Positions 43,928 through 52,725 of a DNA stretch of 64,000 nucleotides are shown piece after piece. Source of the DNA: VYDC01 sp963667515 (lineage in GTDB: Bacteria; Chloroflexota; Dehalococcoidia; UBA2979). The stretch is taken from NCBI GenBank assembly GCA_963667515.2, contig CAXXXY010000005.1, forward strand, positions 62,001 through 126,000, given 5' to 3'. Positions within the stretch are counted from its first letter, which is position 1, and every line of letters begins with the position of its first letter. The notes beneath the pieces are model-generated. The model saw only the letters and a list, made by a program, of their open reading frames with translations, was not told where the DNA came from and made no database searches. The position numbers and the translations under genes were made by a program.

Positions 43928-45329
43928 CCTCAACGTAGCCCGCGACGGGCGCCTCGGTGACGCCGTACACGCCGAGCGGAACGCCCTGGATGACCAGAAC
44001 GCCCCCGTCGTCCGCGCAGGGATCTCCGAGGAAGTACGGGTGCAGCTCGAAGCAGAAGCTGGTTAGGGGCTCATCGCCGCTGTCGAGCAGCTTCGTGATC
44101 GTGATGGTGCCGACCCCGAGCCTGTTGTGGACCTCGCAGTCCAACTACTGGCCACCGGTTGTGAGCGTGAGCGTGCCACAATCCGCTGCGCCCTTCCCAG
44201 TGGCGTCGGTCCAGCCCGCCTGCTTCTTCGTCTCAGTAGCCGTGTAGGGGCCGAGCGGGAGGTTGTCGAAGACCGCCTCGCCGGTGGTGATGTCGGCGCA
44301 GACCTCGCCGTTGATGTCGGGAGTCAGGGTGAAGCAGAAGTCGCTAAGGGCCACAGGGCATGCCGGACTTTCGAGGCGCTTCGTGATGGTGATGGTGCCG
44401 GTGGAAGGTGGCAGCTCGGCCGCCTCTTCGCATGGCAGGCTTCCGACCCCGATGCTCGCGGGGGTGCCCGCCTGCGTTCCGGTAAGGGACGGTCCGCTGG
44501 GGTTCAGGATGGTCACGCCGCCGACCGTGATCGTGCTTCCACTAATGGCGACGAGGTCGCCAAGGGCGCCACCAGAGAGCCCGATCGTCGCGTCCGTGAG
44601 ATCGACCAGAGCCAAAGTGATAGTAGTGCCGAGAGCAATGTTCGGGAAGCCCGTGTCTTCCACCCTGATGTTGGCGCCGACGAAGCTGAAGTCGGCAAAC
44701 TCGTCGCCATCAGCAGTGCCGAAACTGCCAGTCGTCACGCGAGCCGAGATGCTTCCGGATCCGGTTCCGCCGCAAGATATGATATCGGCGAAGTCGCCAA
44801 CGATCGTATTTCGTGAGGCGAGGGTTATCTGGCCACCGGCGGAGACAAGGTTGCTTCCTGTGACGTCGACCACTCCCGGCGCGTTCACCTTCAAGGTGTG
44901 AAAGAAGCCGGACGTCGTCCGCAAGTCAACGCCAACGGCTGTGATGTCTCCGACGGTTCCGGTGTTGCTGTTATTTGCCACGGTTAGGTTGCCGGAGGTC
45001 GTGATGTCAGTGTCGATGAGTATGTCGCCGTCGGCACGGACGGTCAGGCTGCCGGTGATGGTGATAGGACCGGCGCCTGCGGGGATAACGACTCCTGCCC
45101 CCGGGATCACCGTTGTGTAGACGACTTCGGCCACGGTCGTGTCGAAGGTGCCGTCAGTCAGCTCGGTGCCGGTCAGCTCGACGTCGCCCGTGTCGAAGAC
45201 CTAGTTGTTGTTGGCATCGACGTAGGCGTTGTTCGGCTCCACCGCCTCCGCCGGTGTCGGGCTGACGCCCACCATGAGCAGTCCGGCCACCACTCCCGCG
45301 AGGGCGACTCCTGCGAGCCGCCGCGCCAA
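43205..45329 (-). pseudogene. Decayed surface protein with prealbumin/SpaA-like modules
   Basis: A TTG-started signal peptide (ARRLAGVALAGVVAGLLMVG, then AEA) leads into one long exported protein. It is interrupted by in-frame TAG at 45201 and 44145 and by a frameshift near 43835. Between the stops the frame is unbroken and sensible: a beta-rich repeat region (ITITGSLTVRADGDILID), then two prealbumin-like modules starting GTITITK and ending near EVHNRL/EVHSRL. A C-terminal domain (ALIDFEGISPG to NGSGALDNIKLL) follows. It ends in tandem TAGTAG. Its DNA is visibly less GC-rich than its neighbours. Confidence 0.72.
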
Positions 45330-45375
45330 ACCGAATCCATTAGGTATGTCGTGGATGGGGCACCCCGTCTTCCTT

Positions 45376-45413
45376 CTCACCACTGGGGTGCACCGTCGAG
45401 TCTGGGTGGTGAG
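45376..45413. other. Inverted repeat between surface pseudogene and GMC gene
   Basis: CTCACCAC (45376-45383) pairs with GTGGTGAG (45406-45413) around a 22-base loop that itself contains palindromic GGTGCACC. It lies in the divergent spacer, so it could be an operator or a leader structure. Confidence 0.4.
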
Positions 45414-45553
45414 CAAAGGTGGAGACGAGGCGGCACGGAGGTGCTCGTTCGCCCGATTCGTCGAGTTGTGGCACCGGGGAGCGCGGGCGGCGAGGTGCGG
45501 AGAGGCGGGGGCGCTGCTAGCGTTCGCGACTCCGAGAGGCAGGAGGGCCGCGG

Positions 45554-47155
45554 GTGCTGACGGACGGCCGCACGGTGCCCGCGGGAGCAACGCTTCAGGC
45601 GGATGTCTGCATCGTGGGCGCGGGCCCGGCGGGGCTAACGGTCGCATCCGAGCTCGCCCGGCGCGGCCGCACGGTCGTGCTGCTGGAGCGCGGGGGCGGG
45701 GCCGCCGAGCCCAGCGTCGCGCCACCCCGCTTCGAGGTGCGCGGCCCGGTCCCCGCCGACGAGTGGCATCCCGCCAGCGGCGCGGGCCTCGGCGGCTCGG
45801 GCCGGCTGTGGAGCGACGCGATCGGGCTGCGCTCGCGCCCGCTCGAGGGCTCCGACTTCCGCGAGCGCGCGTGGGTGCCGCACTCCGGCCGGCCCTTCGA
45901 TCGGGCGCACCTGGAGGCGGACTACCGGACGGCCCACGGCCTGCTGGGCCTCGGCCCGTTCGAGTACGCCGACGACGATGTCCCAGCCCCCGGCGGGGAG
46001 ACCCCAGCCCTCGGCGGGGGGAGCGCAGGCCTCCGCGCGCTCACCTTCCGGCAGGCCTCGCCCACGGCCTTCGCGGGCGTGGCCGAGCGCACGGTGGCGT
46101 CGGAGCGGGTGCACGCGCTGCTGCACAGCGACGCCGCGCCGCCCGTCGTCGAAGCGGGGACGCGCGGCGTCGCCGCGATCGAGGTCGACGCGGGCGGGCG
46201 CGCCTTCACCGTGCGCGCGCACTACTTCGTGCTGGCGCTCGGCGGCATCGAGAACGCGCGCGCGCTGCTGCTCTCGGAGCGCCGCGCGGGGCGGCCGCTG
46301 GGCAACGAGCACGGTCTCGTCGGGCGCTACTTCATGGAGCATCCGCACCTCATGGTGGGCGCGCTCCACCCGCCCACGGGCAGGGCGTCCGCAATCGCGG
46401 CCGGCGCCGCGTGGAGCACCGAGGGGCAGGTGACGCTCGTCCGGATGCTGAGCCTCACCGAGGCGACGACCCGCGAGCGCGAGTTGCTGGGCGCCACGTT
46501 CGAGCTCGGCCGCCGGCCGGCGCCGGCGATCCGCGGCGGACGCGCCCTGACGACGGTGCACGCCGTCCGCGAGCGCTTCGGCCGCGGCGCGCCCCGGCGG
46601 CTGCTCGTCCCGCCGCTGCTGAGCCTGCTGCGCCGACCGCACGAGGCGGCGGGCTACGCGCTCGCGCGGCTGCTGCGCCGCTACGGCGACGAGGCGATCT
46701 TCCTGCACGCGGTGACGGAGCAGGCGCCGAGCCCCGACTCGCGCGTCACGCTGGCGCGCGCCACCGACGAGCGAGGCGATCCGCTCGCGCGCGTCGAGTG
46801 GCGCCTCGGCGCGCAGAACGTGCGCTCGCTGTCGGACGCGCTCGCGCTGCTCGGCGAGCGCGCGCGCGACGCCGGAATGGGCGAGCTGCGCCCGATCGTC
46901 GAGCGCGACGAGCAGCCGCCGTGGATGGCGGGCGGCAGCCACCATATGGGCACCACGCGGATGCACGACGACCCCCGCCGCGGCGTCGTGGATGCCGACG
47001 GCCGCGTCCACGGCGCCGGCAACCTCTACGTCGCGGGCTCCTCGGTCTTCCCCACGGGCGGCTTCGCGAACCCGACGCTGACCATCGTGGCGCTGGCCTC
47101 GCGCCTCGCTCGCCACCTGCACGCCGAGCTCGGACGGGAGCCCGGGCCGGCGTGA
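45554..47155 (+). CDS. GMC family FAD-dependent oxidoreductase
   Basis: 533-aa flavoprotein. The N-terminal dinucleotide fold is DVCIVGAGPAGLTVASELAR (residues 17-36) with LLERGG after it. The C-terminal GMC_oxred_C region has WMAGGSHHMGTTRM (catalytic His) and the FAD motif GNLYVAGSSVFPTGGFANPT. The GTG start has a perfect AGGAGG seven bases upstream. Such enzymes oxidise sugars or alcohols; substrate unknown. No partner genes nearby suggest one. Confidence 0.88.
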   Translation: MLTDGRTVPAGATLQADVCIVGAGPAGLTVASELARRGRTVVLLERGGGAAEPSVAPPRFEVRGPVPADEWHPASGAGLGGSGRLWSDAIGLRSRPLEGSDFRERAWVPHSGRPFDRAHLEADYRTAHGLLGLGPFEYADDDVPAPGGETPALGGGSAGLRALTFRQASPTAFAGVAERTVASERVHALLHSDAAPPVVEAGTRGVAAIEVDAGGRAFTVRAHYFVLALGGIENARALLLSERRAGRPLGNEHGLVGRYFMEHPHLMVGALHPPTGRASAIAAGAAWSTEGQVTLVRMLSLTEATTRERELLGATFELGRRPAPAIRGGRALTTVHAVRERFGRGAPRRLLVPPLLSLLRRPHEAAGYALARLLRRYGDEAIFLHAVTEQAPSPDSRVTLARATDERGDPLARVEWRLGAQNVRSLSDALALLGERARDAGMGELRPIVERDEQPPWMAGGSHHMGTTRMHDDPRRGVVDADGRVHGAGNLYVAGSSVFPTGGFANPTLTIVALASRLARHLHAELGREPGPA

Positions 47156-47162
47156 CGCGCCC

Positions 47163-47777
47163 CTAGCGCCAGCGCATCGAGGCGCGGGCGGCCCGCTGCT
47201 CGCGGGCGCTCTTCTCCGCCCAGCGATCGAGGAACGGCGCGCCCAGCAGCTCGCGAGCGTCCGCCCAGCGCATCGGTGCGCGCCGCTCGCCCCCCGCGCC
47301 GAGGCTCGCGCGCTCGCGCACGGCGACGAGGTAGGCGGTCGCGTCGCCGAGGTCGGAGGCGTCCAGCACCTCGCACGCCAGGTAGCCGACGCCGCCGGGG
47401 AAGATCGGATCGCCGGCGGCCGTCGTGCGCAGCTCGATGCCGTCGAGCTTCGCGTCGTCGTCGCGGCCGGAGCGCAGCCCCAGCGGCTCGAGCAGCGGCA
47501 GCTGCTCCGCGGCCAGCAGCGTGACAGCGAGCGTCCCCGACTCCGCGACGAGGTCATGCGTGAGGTTGGTGCGGTGCAGCACCACGAGCAGCCGCGGGCG
47601 CTCCGGCACGATCGACGCGCCGAAGACGGAGACGCAGATCTGCGCGTTGGGGCGGCAGGCGGCGTCGTGGCCGCCGACGGCGGTGAGCGGCGACCAGAAG
47701 TGCGAGAGCAGGTCGGGCGCCGCGCTCGATGCGGCGCTGGCGTCGGCGCCCCCGTCGAGGCTCGCATCGGCGCTCAC
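47163..47777 (-). CDS. Flavin-reductase-like (FMN-binding split barrel) protein
   Basis: 204-aa protein with the split-barrel features of FMN-binding flavin reductases: HFWSPLTAVGG, ICVSVFGASIVPERPRLLVVLHRTNLTHDLV and GVGYLACEVL. I use GTG at 47777, four bases after the hisN-like stop, so it is the last gene of the his operon. The frame is open upstream without support. Function in or beside histidine synthesis is unknown. Confidence 0.75.
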   Translation of the reverse strand: MSADASLDGGADASAASSAAPDLLSHFWSPLTAVGGHDAACRPNAQICVSVFGASIVPERPRLLVVLHRTNLTHDLVAESGTLAVTLLAAEQLPLLEPLGLRSGRDDDAKLDGIELRTTAAGDPIFPGGVGYLACEVLDASDLGDATAYLVAVRERASLGAGGERRAPMRWADARELLGAPFLDRWAEKSAREQRAARASMRWR

Positions 47778-47781
47778 GGCG

Positions 47782-48669
47782 TCACATGACGAGGAGCGAC
47801 GACGGCGGCGGCGGCGGCTCCTCACCGCGCAGCACCCGCAGCACCTGCTCGTGCAGGGCGCCGTTCGAGCTGATCGCGTGGCCGATCTCGAGGCTCGCCG
47901 CCCCGCCGACGTCGGTCAGGCGGCCGCCCGCCTCCTCGAGGATCGGCACGAGCGCGGCGATGTCCCACGCCGCGACCTCGGGATCGAGCATCAGCTCCGC
48001 CGAGCCCTCGGCGACGAGGCAGTGGCCCCAGCAGTCGCCGTAGCCGCGCTGCCGCCAGCTCGCCTCAAGCAGGGCGGGCGCGCGGCCGCCCCACATGCGC
48101 ATCGTCTCCCGATAGGAGCCGAAGATGACGTGCGCCTGCTCGATGCTGTGGACGGTGGAGACGTGGATGCGCTCGCCGGCGCCGGAGCCTCGCCGCCCGT
48201 CGGGGAGCCGCCCGCGGTAGGCGCCGAGGCCGCGGCCCGCCCACCAGCGCGTGCCGAGCGCGGGCGCCGAGGCGACGCCGACCTCGACGACGCCGGCGCG
48301 CTCGCAAGCGACGAGCGTCCCCCACACCGGCACGCCGCGCGCGAACGAGTGCGTGCCGTCGATCGGGTCGAGGATCCAGCGCGCCGGCGCCTCGGGCGCT
48401 CCCGCCAGCCCCTGCTCCTCGCCGAGGACCGCGTGCTCGGGGAAGCGCGCCTCGATGCGGCGCCGAAGCTCACGCTCCGCCGCCTCGTCGGCCTCCGTCA
48501 CCAGCGAGCCGTCGCGCTTGCGCCGCACCTCGCCGCCCGCGCGGAAGGCGGGCAGCGTCACGGCGTCGGCCGCGTCCGCCAGCTCCAACGCGAACGCGAG
48601 CAGCTCGGCGGTGGTCGGCTCGGCGCCGGCCCCGCTCGCCCCGGCCTCCCGCGTGCTCGTCCCGCTCAC
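47782..48669 (-). CDS. hisN: Inositol monophosphatase-family histidinol-phosphatase candidate
   Basis: 295-aa Mg2+-dependent phosphatase with VLGEEQG, the DPIDGTHSF motif and DPEVAAWDIAALVPILEEAGG. Its position right after hisB in a his operon lacking another phosphatase supports the HisN role (histidinol phosphate to histidinol). The GTG start overlaps the hisB stop by 4 bases. The C-terminal proline run is unusual but outside the fold. Confidence 0.85.
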   Translation of the reverse strand: MSGTSTREAGASGAGAEPTTAELLAFALELADAADAVTLPAFRAGGEVRRKRDGSLVTEADEAAERELRRRIEARFPEHAVLGEEQGLAGAPEAPARWILDPIDGTHSFARGVPVWGTLVACERAGVVEVGVASAPALGTRWWAGRGLGAYRGRLPDGRRGSGAGERIHVSTVHSIEQAHVIFGSYRETMRMWGGRAPALLEASWRQRGYGDCWGHCLVAEGSAELMLDPEVAAWDIAALVPILEEAGGRLTDVGGAASLEIGHAISSNGALHEQVLRVLRGEEPPPPPSSLLVM

Positions 48670-49289
48670 GCGGTCAGCGTCCCCTTCGTCGAGGGCACGC
48701 GGCCGGCGAGCCGCTCGTCGGGGCGGGTGGCGGCGTCGAGGGCGCGGCCCAGCGCCTTCATCGCCGCCTCGGCGACGTGGTGGTCGTTCGCCCCGGCGAG
48801 CTGCCGCACGTGCAGCGTGGCGCGCGCGCCCACCGCCAACGAGCCGATGACGTGCGGCACCAGCTCGGTCGGCGCCTCGCCGATGCGCTCGCCCGTGAAG
48901 TCGAGGTCGACGGCGGCGTAGGGGCGCCCCGAGAGGTCGACCACGGCCTGCACCAGCGCCTCGTCGAGCGGCACGGTGGCGTCGCCCATGCGCACGATGC
49001 CGGCGCGCTCGCCCAGCGCCGCGTCGAACGCCTGCCCGACGGCGAGCGCGACGTCCTCCATCGTGTGGTGGGGGTCGACCTGCAGGTCGCCCTCGCAGCG
49101 CACGCGCAGGTCGAAGCGGCCGTGGCGCGCGAACGCCTCCAGCATGTGGTCGTAGAAGCCGACGCCCGTGCGCGCCTCGCCCGCGCCCGAGCCGTCGAGG
49201 TCGAGCTCCACCTCGACGCGCGTCTCGCCCGTCTCGCGCCTCAGCGACGCGCGCCGCGAGCCCGTCTGCGTCTCGGTTCCCGTGGTCAT
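48666..49289 (-). CDS. hisB: Imidazoleglycerol-phosphate dehydratase
   Basis: Sixth step of histidine synthesis. Metal-binding motifs are visible: GVGFYDHMLEAFARHG, DPHHTMEDVALAVGQA and the C-terminal ANDHHVAEAAMKALGRAL. 207 aa is a monofunctional HisB, so the phosphatase must come from elsewhere (hisN). ATG at 49289 overlaps the hisC stop by 4 bases. Confidence 0.96.
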   Translation of the reverse strand: MTTGTETQTGSRRASLRRETGETRVEVELDLDGSGAGEARTGVGFYDHMLEAFARHGRFDLRVRCEGDLQVDPHHTMEDVALAVGQAFDAALGERAGIVRMGDATVPLDEALVQAVVDLSGRPYAAVDLDFTGERIGEAPTELVPHVIGSLAVGARATLHVRQLAGANDHHVAEAAMKALGRALDAATRPDERLAGRVPSTKGTLTA

Positions 49290-50566
49290 CGCTCGCCCTC
49301 CCCTGTGCCCGCCCGTGTGCCCGCCAGCTCGCCCGACGTCGCGATCGCCTCGAGCGCCGCGAGCAGCGCGTCCGTCTCCTCCGGCCGTCCCGCGGAGATG
49401 CGCACGTGCCGCCCGAGGCGCGGGTCCGCGAAGTGGCGCACCAGCACGCCGCGGCGGCGCAGCGCCTCCCACAGCGCGCGCCCGGCGTCGGCGGGCGGCG
49501 GCGCGTCCGAGTCCGGCGCCCGCGTCACCTCGACCAGCGCGAAGTTCGCCGCCGAGGCGTGCGCGCGCAACCAGCCCGTCTCCGCTAGTGCGGCCGCCAG
49601 GCGCTCGCGCTCGGCGACCAGCGCGCAGGTGCGCTCGTCGAGCAGCGCGCGCGCCTCGAGGCTCGCGAGCGCGGCCGCCTCCGCCGCCACGCTCACCGAG
49701 TACGGCTGCTTCACCACCATCAGCGCCTCCGCCAGCGCGGGCGGCAGCGCCGCGTAGCCCACGCGCAGCCCCGCCAGCCCCGCCCACTTGCTGAAGGTGC
49801 GCAGCACGATGAGCGGCGCGCCCGCCGCCGCCTCGGCCGCCATCGATGGCGCCGCGACGGAAGGCGCGCCCGCGAACTCGACGCCCGCGAACTCGATGTA
49901 GGCCTCGTCGAGCAGCAGCAGCGCGCCGCCTTCCGCCGCGACGCACAGCAACGCGTCGAGCAGCGGGCGTGGCACCAGCTCGCCCGTGGGGTTGTTGGGC
50001 GAGGCGAGCACGATGAGCTTGGCGCGCCGCGCCTCCGCAAGCAGCGCATCCTCGTCGAGCGCCCAGTCGGCGCCGTCTCCCGCGCTCCCCGAGCCGAGGC
50101 GCGGCACCTCGACGAGGCGCGCGCCGGCCTGCTCGGCGTCGAAGGCGTACATGCCGAAGGTCGGCGGCGCGACCACGACGCGATCGCCGGGCTCCACCAC
50201 GCAGCGCACCACGAGGTCGATCAGCTCGTCGGCGCCCGCGCCCGCGACCACGGCCGCCGGCGGCACGCCGAGGTGCGCGCCCAGCGCCTCGCGCAGCCGG
50301 CGCTGCTCCGGATCGGGGTAGCGGTGCGCCTCGACGCCGCGCAGCGCCTCGAGCGCCGCGGGAGCGGGACCGTAAGGGTTCTCGTTGCCGTCGAGCTTCA
50401 CGATGCGCGCCGCGTCGAGGCCGTAGCGCCGCGCTACCTGCTCGGGCGACTCGATCGCGGCGTACGGCGCGAGCGCGCGCAGCCGCGAGCGCAGCAGCGC
50501 GCGCGGATCGCCCGGCGCCGAACCGGCGACGGCGTCGGGCGCGGGGCCGCCTGGTGGCGAGGCCAT
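49286..50566 (-). CDS. hisC: Histidinol-phosphate aminotransferase
   Basis: PLP-dependent fold-type I aminotransferase. LDGNENPYGP, the Tyr-Pro-Asp of HRYPDPEQRRL, SPNNPTGELV, LLLLDEAYIEFAG and the PLP-Lys motif RTFSKWAGLAGLRVGY are all present. At 426 aa it is longer than usual because of N-terminal, internal and C-terminal Ala/Gly-rich segments. The start overlaps the hisD stop (TGATG). Confidence 0.95.
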   Translation of the reverse strand: MASPPGGPAPDAVAGSAPGDPRALLRSRLRALAPYAAIESPEQVARRYGLDAARIVKLDGNENPYGPAPAALEALRGVEAHRYPDPEQRRLREALGAHLGVPPAAVVAGAGADELIDLVVRCVVEPGDRVVVAPPTFGMYAFDAEQAGARLVEVPRLGSGSAGDGADWALDEDALLAEARRAKLIVLASPNNPTGELVPRPLLDALLCVAAEGGALLLLDEAYIEFAGVEFAGAPSVAAPSMAAEAAAGAPLIVLRTFSKWAGLAGLRVGYAALPPALAEALMVVKQPYSVSVAAEAAALASLEARALLDERTCALVAERERLAAALAETGWLRAHASAANFALVEVTRAPDSDAPPPADAGRALWEALRRRGVLVRHFADPRLGRHVRISAGRPEETDALLAALEAIATSGELAGTRAGTGEGER

Positions 50567-51960
50567 CAGCGCCCCTCCAACCGCAGCTCGACGGCGCGCG
50601 CGTGCGCGGTCAGCCCCTCGGCGCGCGCGAGCGTGGCGGCGTAGCCGCCGAGGCGGTGCAGGTCAGCATCCGACAGCGCCACCGTCGAGGTGATCTTGAG
50701 GAAGTCGAAGACGGTGAGCGGCGAGGCGAAGCGCGCCGAGCCGCCCGTGGGCATGACGTGGCTGGGTCCCGCGGTGTAGTCGCCCAGCACCTCGGGCGTG
50801 CTCTCGCCCAGGAAGAGGCCGCCCGCCGCCTCCACCCGCGACGCCAGCCGCTCGGGCTCGCGGGTGAGCAGGCAGAGGTGCTCGGGCGCGAACTCGTTGG
50901 CGAGCGCCAGCGCCTCGTCGAGGTCGGCGGCGACCACGGCGCCCCCGCGCGCGATCGCCGCGCGCGCGATCGACTCGCGCTCCAGCCGGGGGAGCTGCCG
51001 CTCCACCTCCGCCGCCACGGCCTCGGCCTGCGCGCGGTCGGTGGTGATCAGCACCGGCGTCGCCAGCGCGTCGTGCTCGGCCTGCGCTAGCAGGTCGGCG
51101 GCGCAGAGGTCGGCGGCCGCGCTGCCGTCGGAGAGCAGCAGCGTCTCCGTCGGCCCGTAGAGCGCGTCGATGCCCACGCGACCGTAGAGCTGCTGCTTCG
51201 CCAGCGTGACGAAGAGGTTGCCGGGGCCGACCACGATGTCGACGCGCGGGATGCTCTCCGTGCCCAGCGCCAGCGCGGCGATCGCCTGCGCCCCCGACGC
51301 GCGCACGACGCGCGTCACCCCCGCGAGCGAGGCCGCCACGAGCTTCAGCGGGTGCACGGAGCCGTCCGCGCGCGCGGCGCTGGCGCCCACCCGCTCGCGC
51401 ACGCCGGCGACGGCGGCGGGCACGGCCGCGTGGATCACGGAGGAGGGGAGCACGGCGTCGCTGCCCGGCATGTAGACACCGGCCGAGTCCAGCGGGCGCA
51501 CGCTCATCCCCAGCCCGTGCCGCGCGAAGGGGCGCGGGCCGTGCTCGCGCTGCAGCTCGTGGAAGCGGCGCACGCGCTGCGTCATGAACTGGAGCGCCTC
51601 CAGCAGCTCGACGGGCGTCTCCTCGAAGGCGGCGCGCGTCTCCTCGGGCGCCACGTCGAGCGGCGCCTCGGCCGAGCCGTCGAAGGCGCGCGAGTAGCGG
51701 ATCACCGCGGCGTCGCCCTCGCGCTCCACGTCCGCGACGATGCGCGCGACCGCGGCCGCCGCGTCGAGCTCCTCGCCCAGCACCTCGCGGATGCGCTCGC
51801 GAACCGGCTCCGGCAGCTCGGCCTCGGCCAGCGGGCGGCGACGCAGCACGGTGGCGCGCGCCTCCTCGGCGCCCTCCACGATGCGCAGCGCGGGCGCCTC
51901 GGCGGGAGCGGGTGAGGCCGGCGCCGCGTCCGGCGCGGGGGTGGCGGCCGCGTCGCTCAC
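50566..51960 (-). CDS. hisD: Histidinol dehydrogenase
   Basis: Last two steps of histidine synthesis. Diagnostic segments include DSAGVYMPGSDAVLPSSV, VGPGNLFVTLAKQQLYG, LAQAEHDALATPVL, FAPEHLCL and TAGPSHVMPTGGSARF, the zinc and catalytic regions. 464 aa. The GTG at 51960 overlaps the upstream gene's stop by 4 bases. The first 30 residues are Ala/Pro-rich. Confidence 0.96.
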   Translation of the reverse strand: MSDAAATPAPDAAPASPAPAEAPALRIVEGAEEARATVLRRRPLAEAELPEPVRERIREVLGEELDAAAAVARIVADVEREGDAAVIRYSRAFDGSAEAPLDVAPEETRAAFEETPVELLEALQFMTQRVRRFHELQREHGPRPFARHGLGMSVRPLDSAGVYMPGSDAVLPSSVIHAAVPAAVAGVRERVGASAARADGSVHPLKLVAASLAGVTRVVRASGAQAIAALALGTESIPRVDIVVGPGNLFVTLAKQQLYGRVGIDALYGPTETLLLSDGSAAADLCAADLLAQAEHDALATPVLITTDRAQAEAVAAEVERQLPRLERESIARAAIARGGAVVAADLDEALALANEFAPEHLCLLTREPERLASRVEAAGGLFLGESTPEVLGDYTAGPSHVMPTGGSARFASPLTVFDFLKITSTVALSDADLHRLGGYAATLARAEGLTAHARAVELRLEGR

Positions 51961-52721
51961 GCGGCCCCCTCCCACGCGAAGTACGACGCGAGGCGCTCGA
52001 CGCAGGCGTCGGCCGCCTCGGCCCAGAACGCGCGCATCCGCTCCTCCGTCACCACCGCGATCGCCTCCGCGGCGAGCCCCGGCCCGCGCGTCAGCTGCTC
52101 CTCGATCGCCGCGTCGTCGAGGCCGGCGCGGCCCAGGTGGATGCGCAGCATGCGCGGGAAGCGCTCGTAGGTGGGCGGCTGGGCGGCGATCTCCGCGACC
52201 ACGCCGCGCCAGCGCGACAGCTCCGACTCGGCGAGGAACGGCACGCTCGGCCCGCCCTCCTGCTCCGCCAGCGCGCCGCAGATCTCGGCCATCGCCGCCG
52301 CGTCCTCGCGCTCGCGACGATCCATCTCGAACTGCAGCGCGCGATCGAGCACGTCGCGGCGCGGGTCGCCCGCGCGCGGGGAGCGCTCCCCGAACTCGCT
52401 GCGGTAGATGCCCTCGATGTAGCGCTCGTCCATCACCAGGTGCGTGACGTAGCCCGCCAGGAAGGCCGGCGTGGGGCGCGGCAGCGCGACGGGCGCGCCC
52501 AGCTCCGGGTACGCGCGCGCCATGCGCCCGATCGAGTCCTGCGGCTGGAAGTCGTCCAGCTCGTAGAAGTGCGTCTCGCGGCGGTCGCGGCGCGTGATCG
52601 CGCGGATGTCGGGCGCGGTCGCGCCAAGGTAGTAGGCGCCGCGGTCGGCGTCGATCGCCTCCTGGCGCAGCCGATCGGCGACCCGCCGCGCCACCGCGAG
52701 GTGCGAGCCGAGCGAGGGCAC
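51957..52721 (-). CDS. Zinc-dependent phospholipase C-like protein in the his operon
   Basis: 254-aa helical protein with GSHLAVARRVAD, YYLGATAPDIRAI, ETHFYELDDF and LAGYVTHLVMDERYI: a pattern of His/Asp residues typical of zinc-dependent phospholipase C-family proteins. There is no signal peptide, so it is probably cytoplasmic and may not be a lipase. GTG at 52721 lies four bases after the hisG stop, and its own stop overlaps hisD, so it is translated with the his genes. Confidence 0.72.
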   Translation of the reverse strand: MPSLGSHLAVARRVADRLRQEAIDADRGAYYLGATAPDIRAITRRDRRETHFYELDDFQPQDSIGRMARAYPELGAPVALPRPTPAFLAGYVTHLVMDERYIEGIYRSEFGERSPRAGDPRRDVLDRALQFEMDRREREDAAAMAEICGALAEQEGGPSVPFLAESELSRWRGVVAEIAAQPPTYERFPRMLRIHLGRAGLDDAAIEEQLTRGPGLAAEAIAVVTEERMRAFWAEAADACVERLASYFAWEGAA

Positions 52722-52725
52722 AGCG

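Noticed and set aside
43205..45329. Stop-codon (TAG) recoding in the surface-protein gene
   Set aside because: TAG ends many normal genes in this window (pepP, glmS, mazG), and the same gene also has a frameshift, so decay is simpler.
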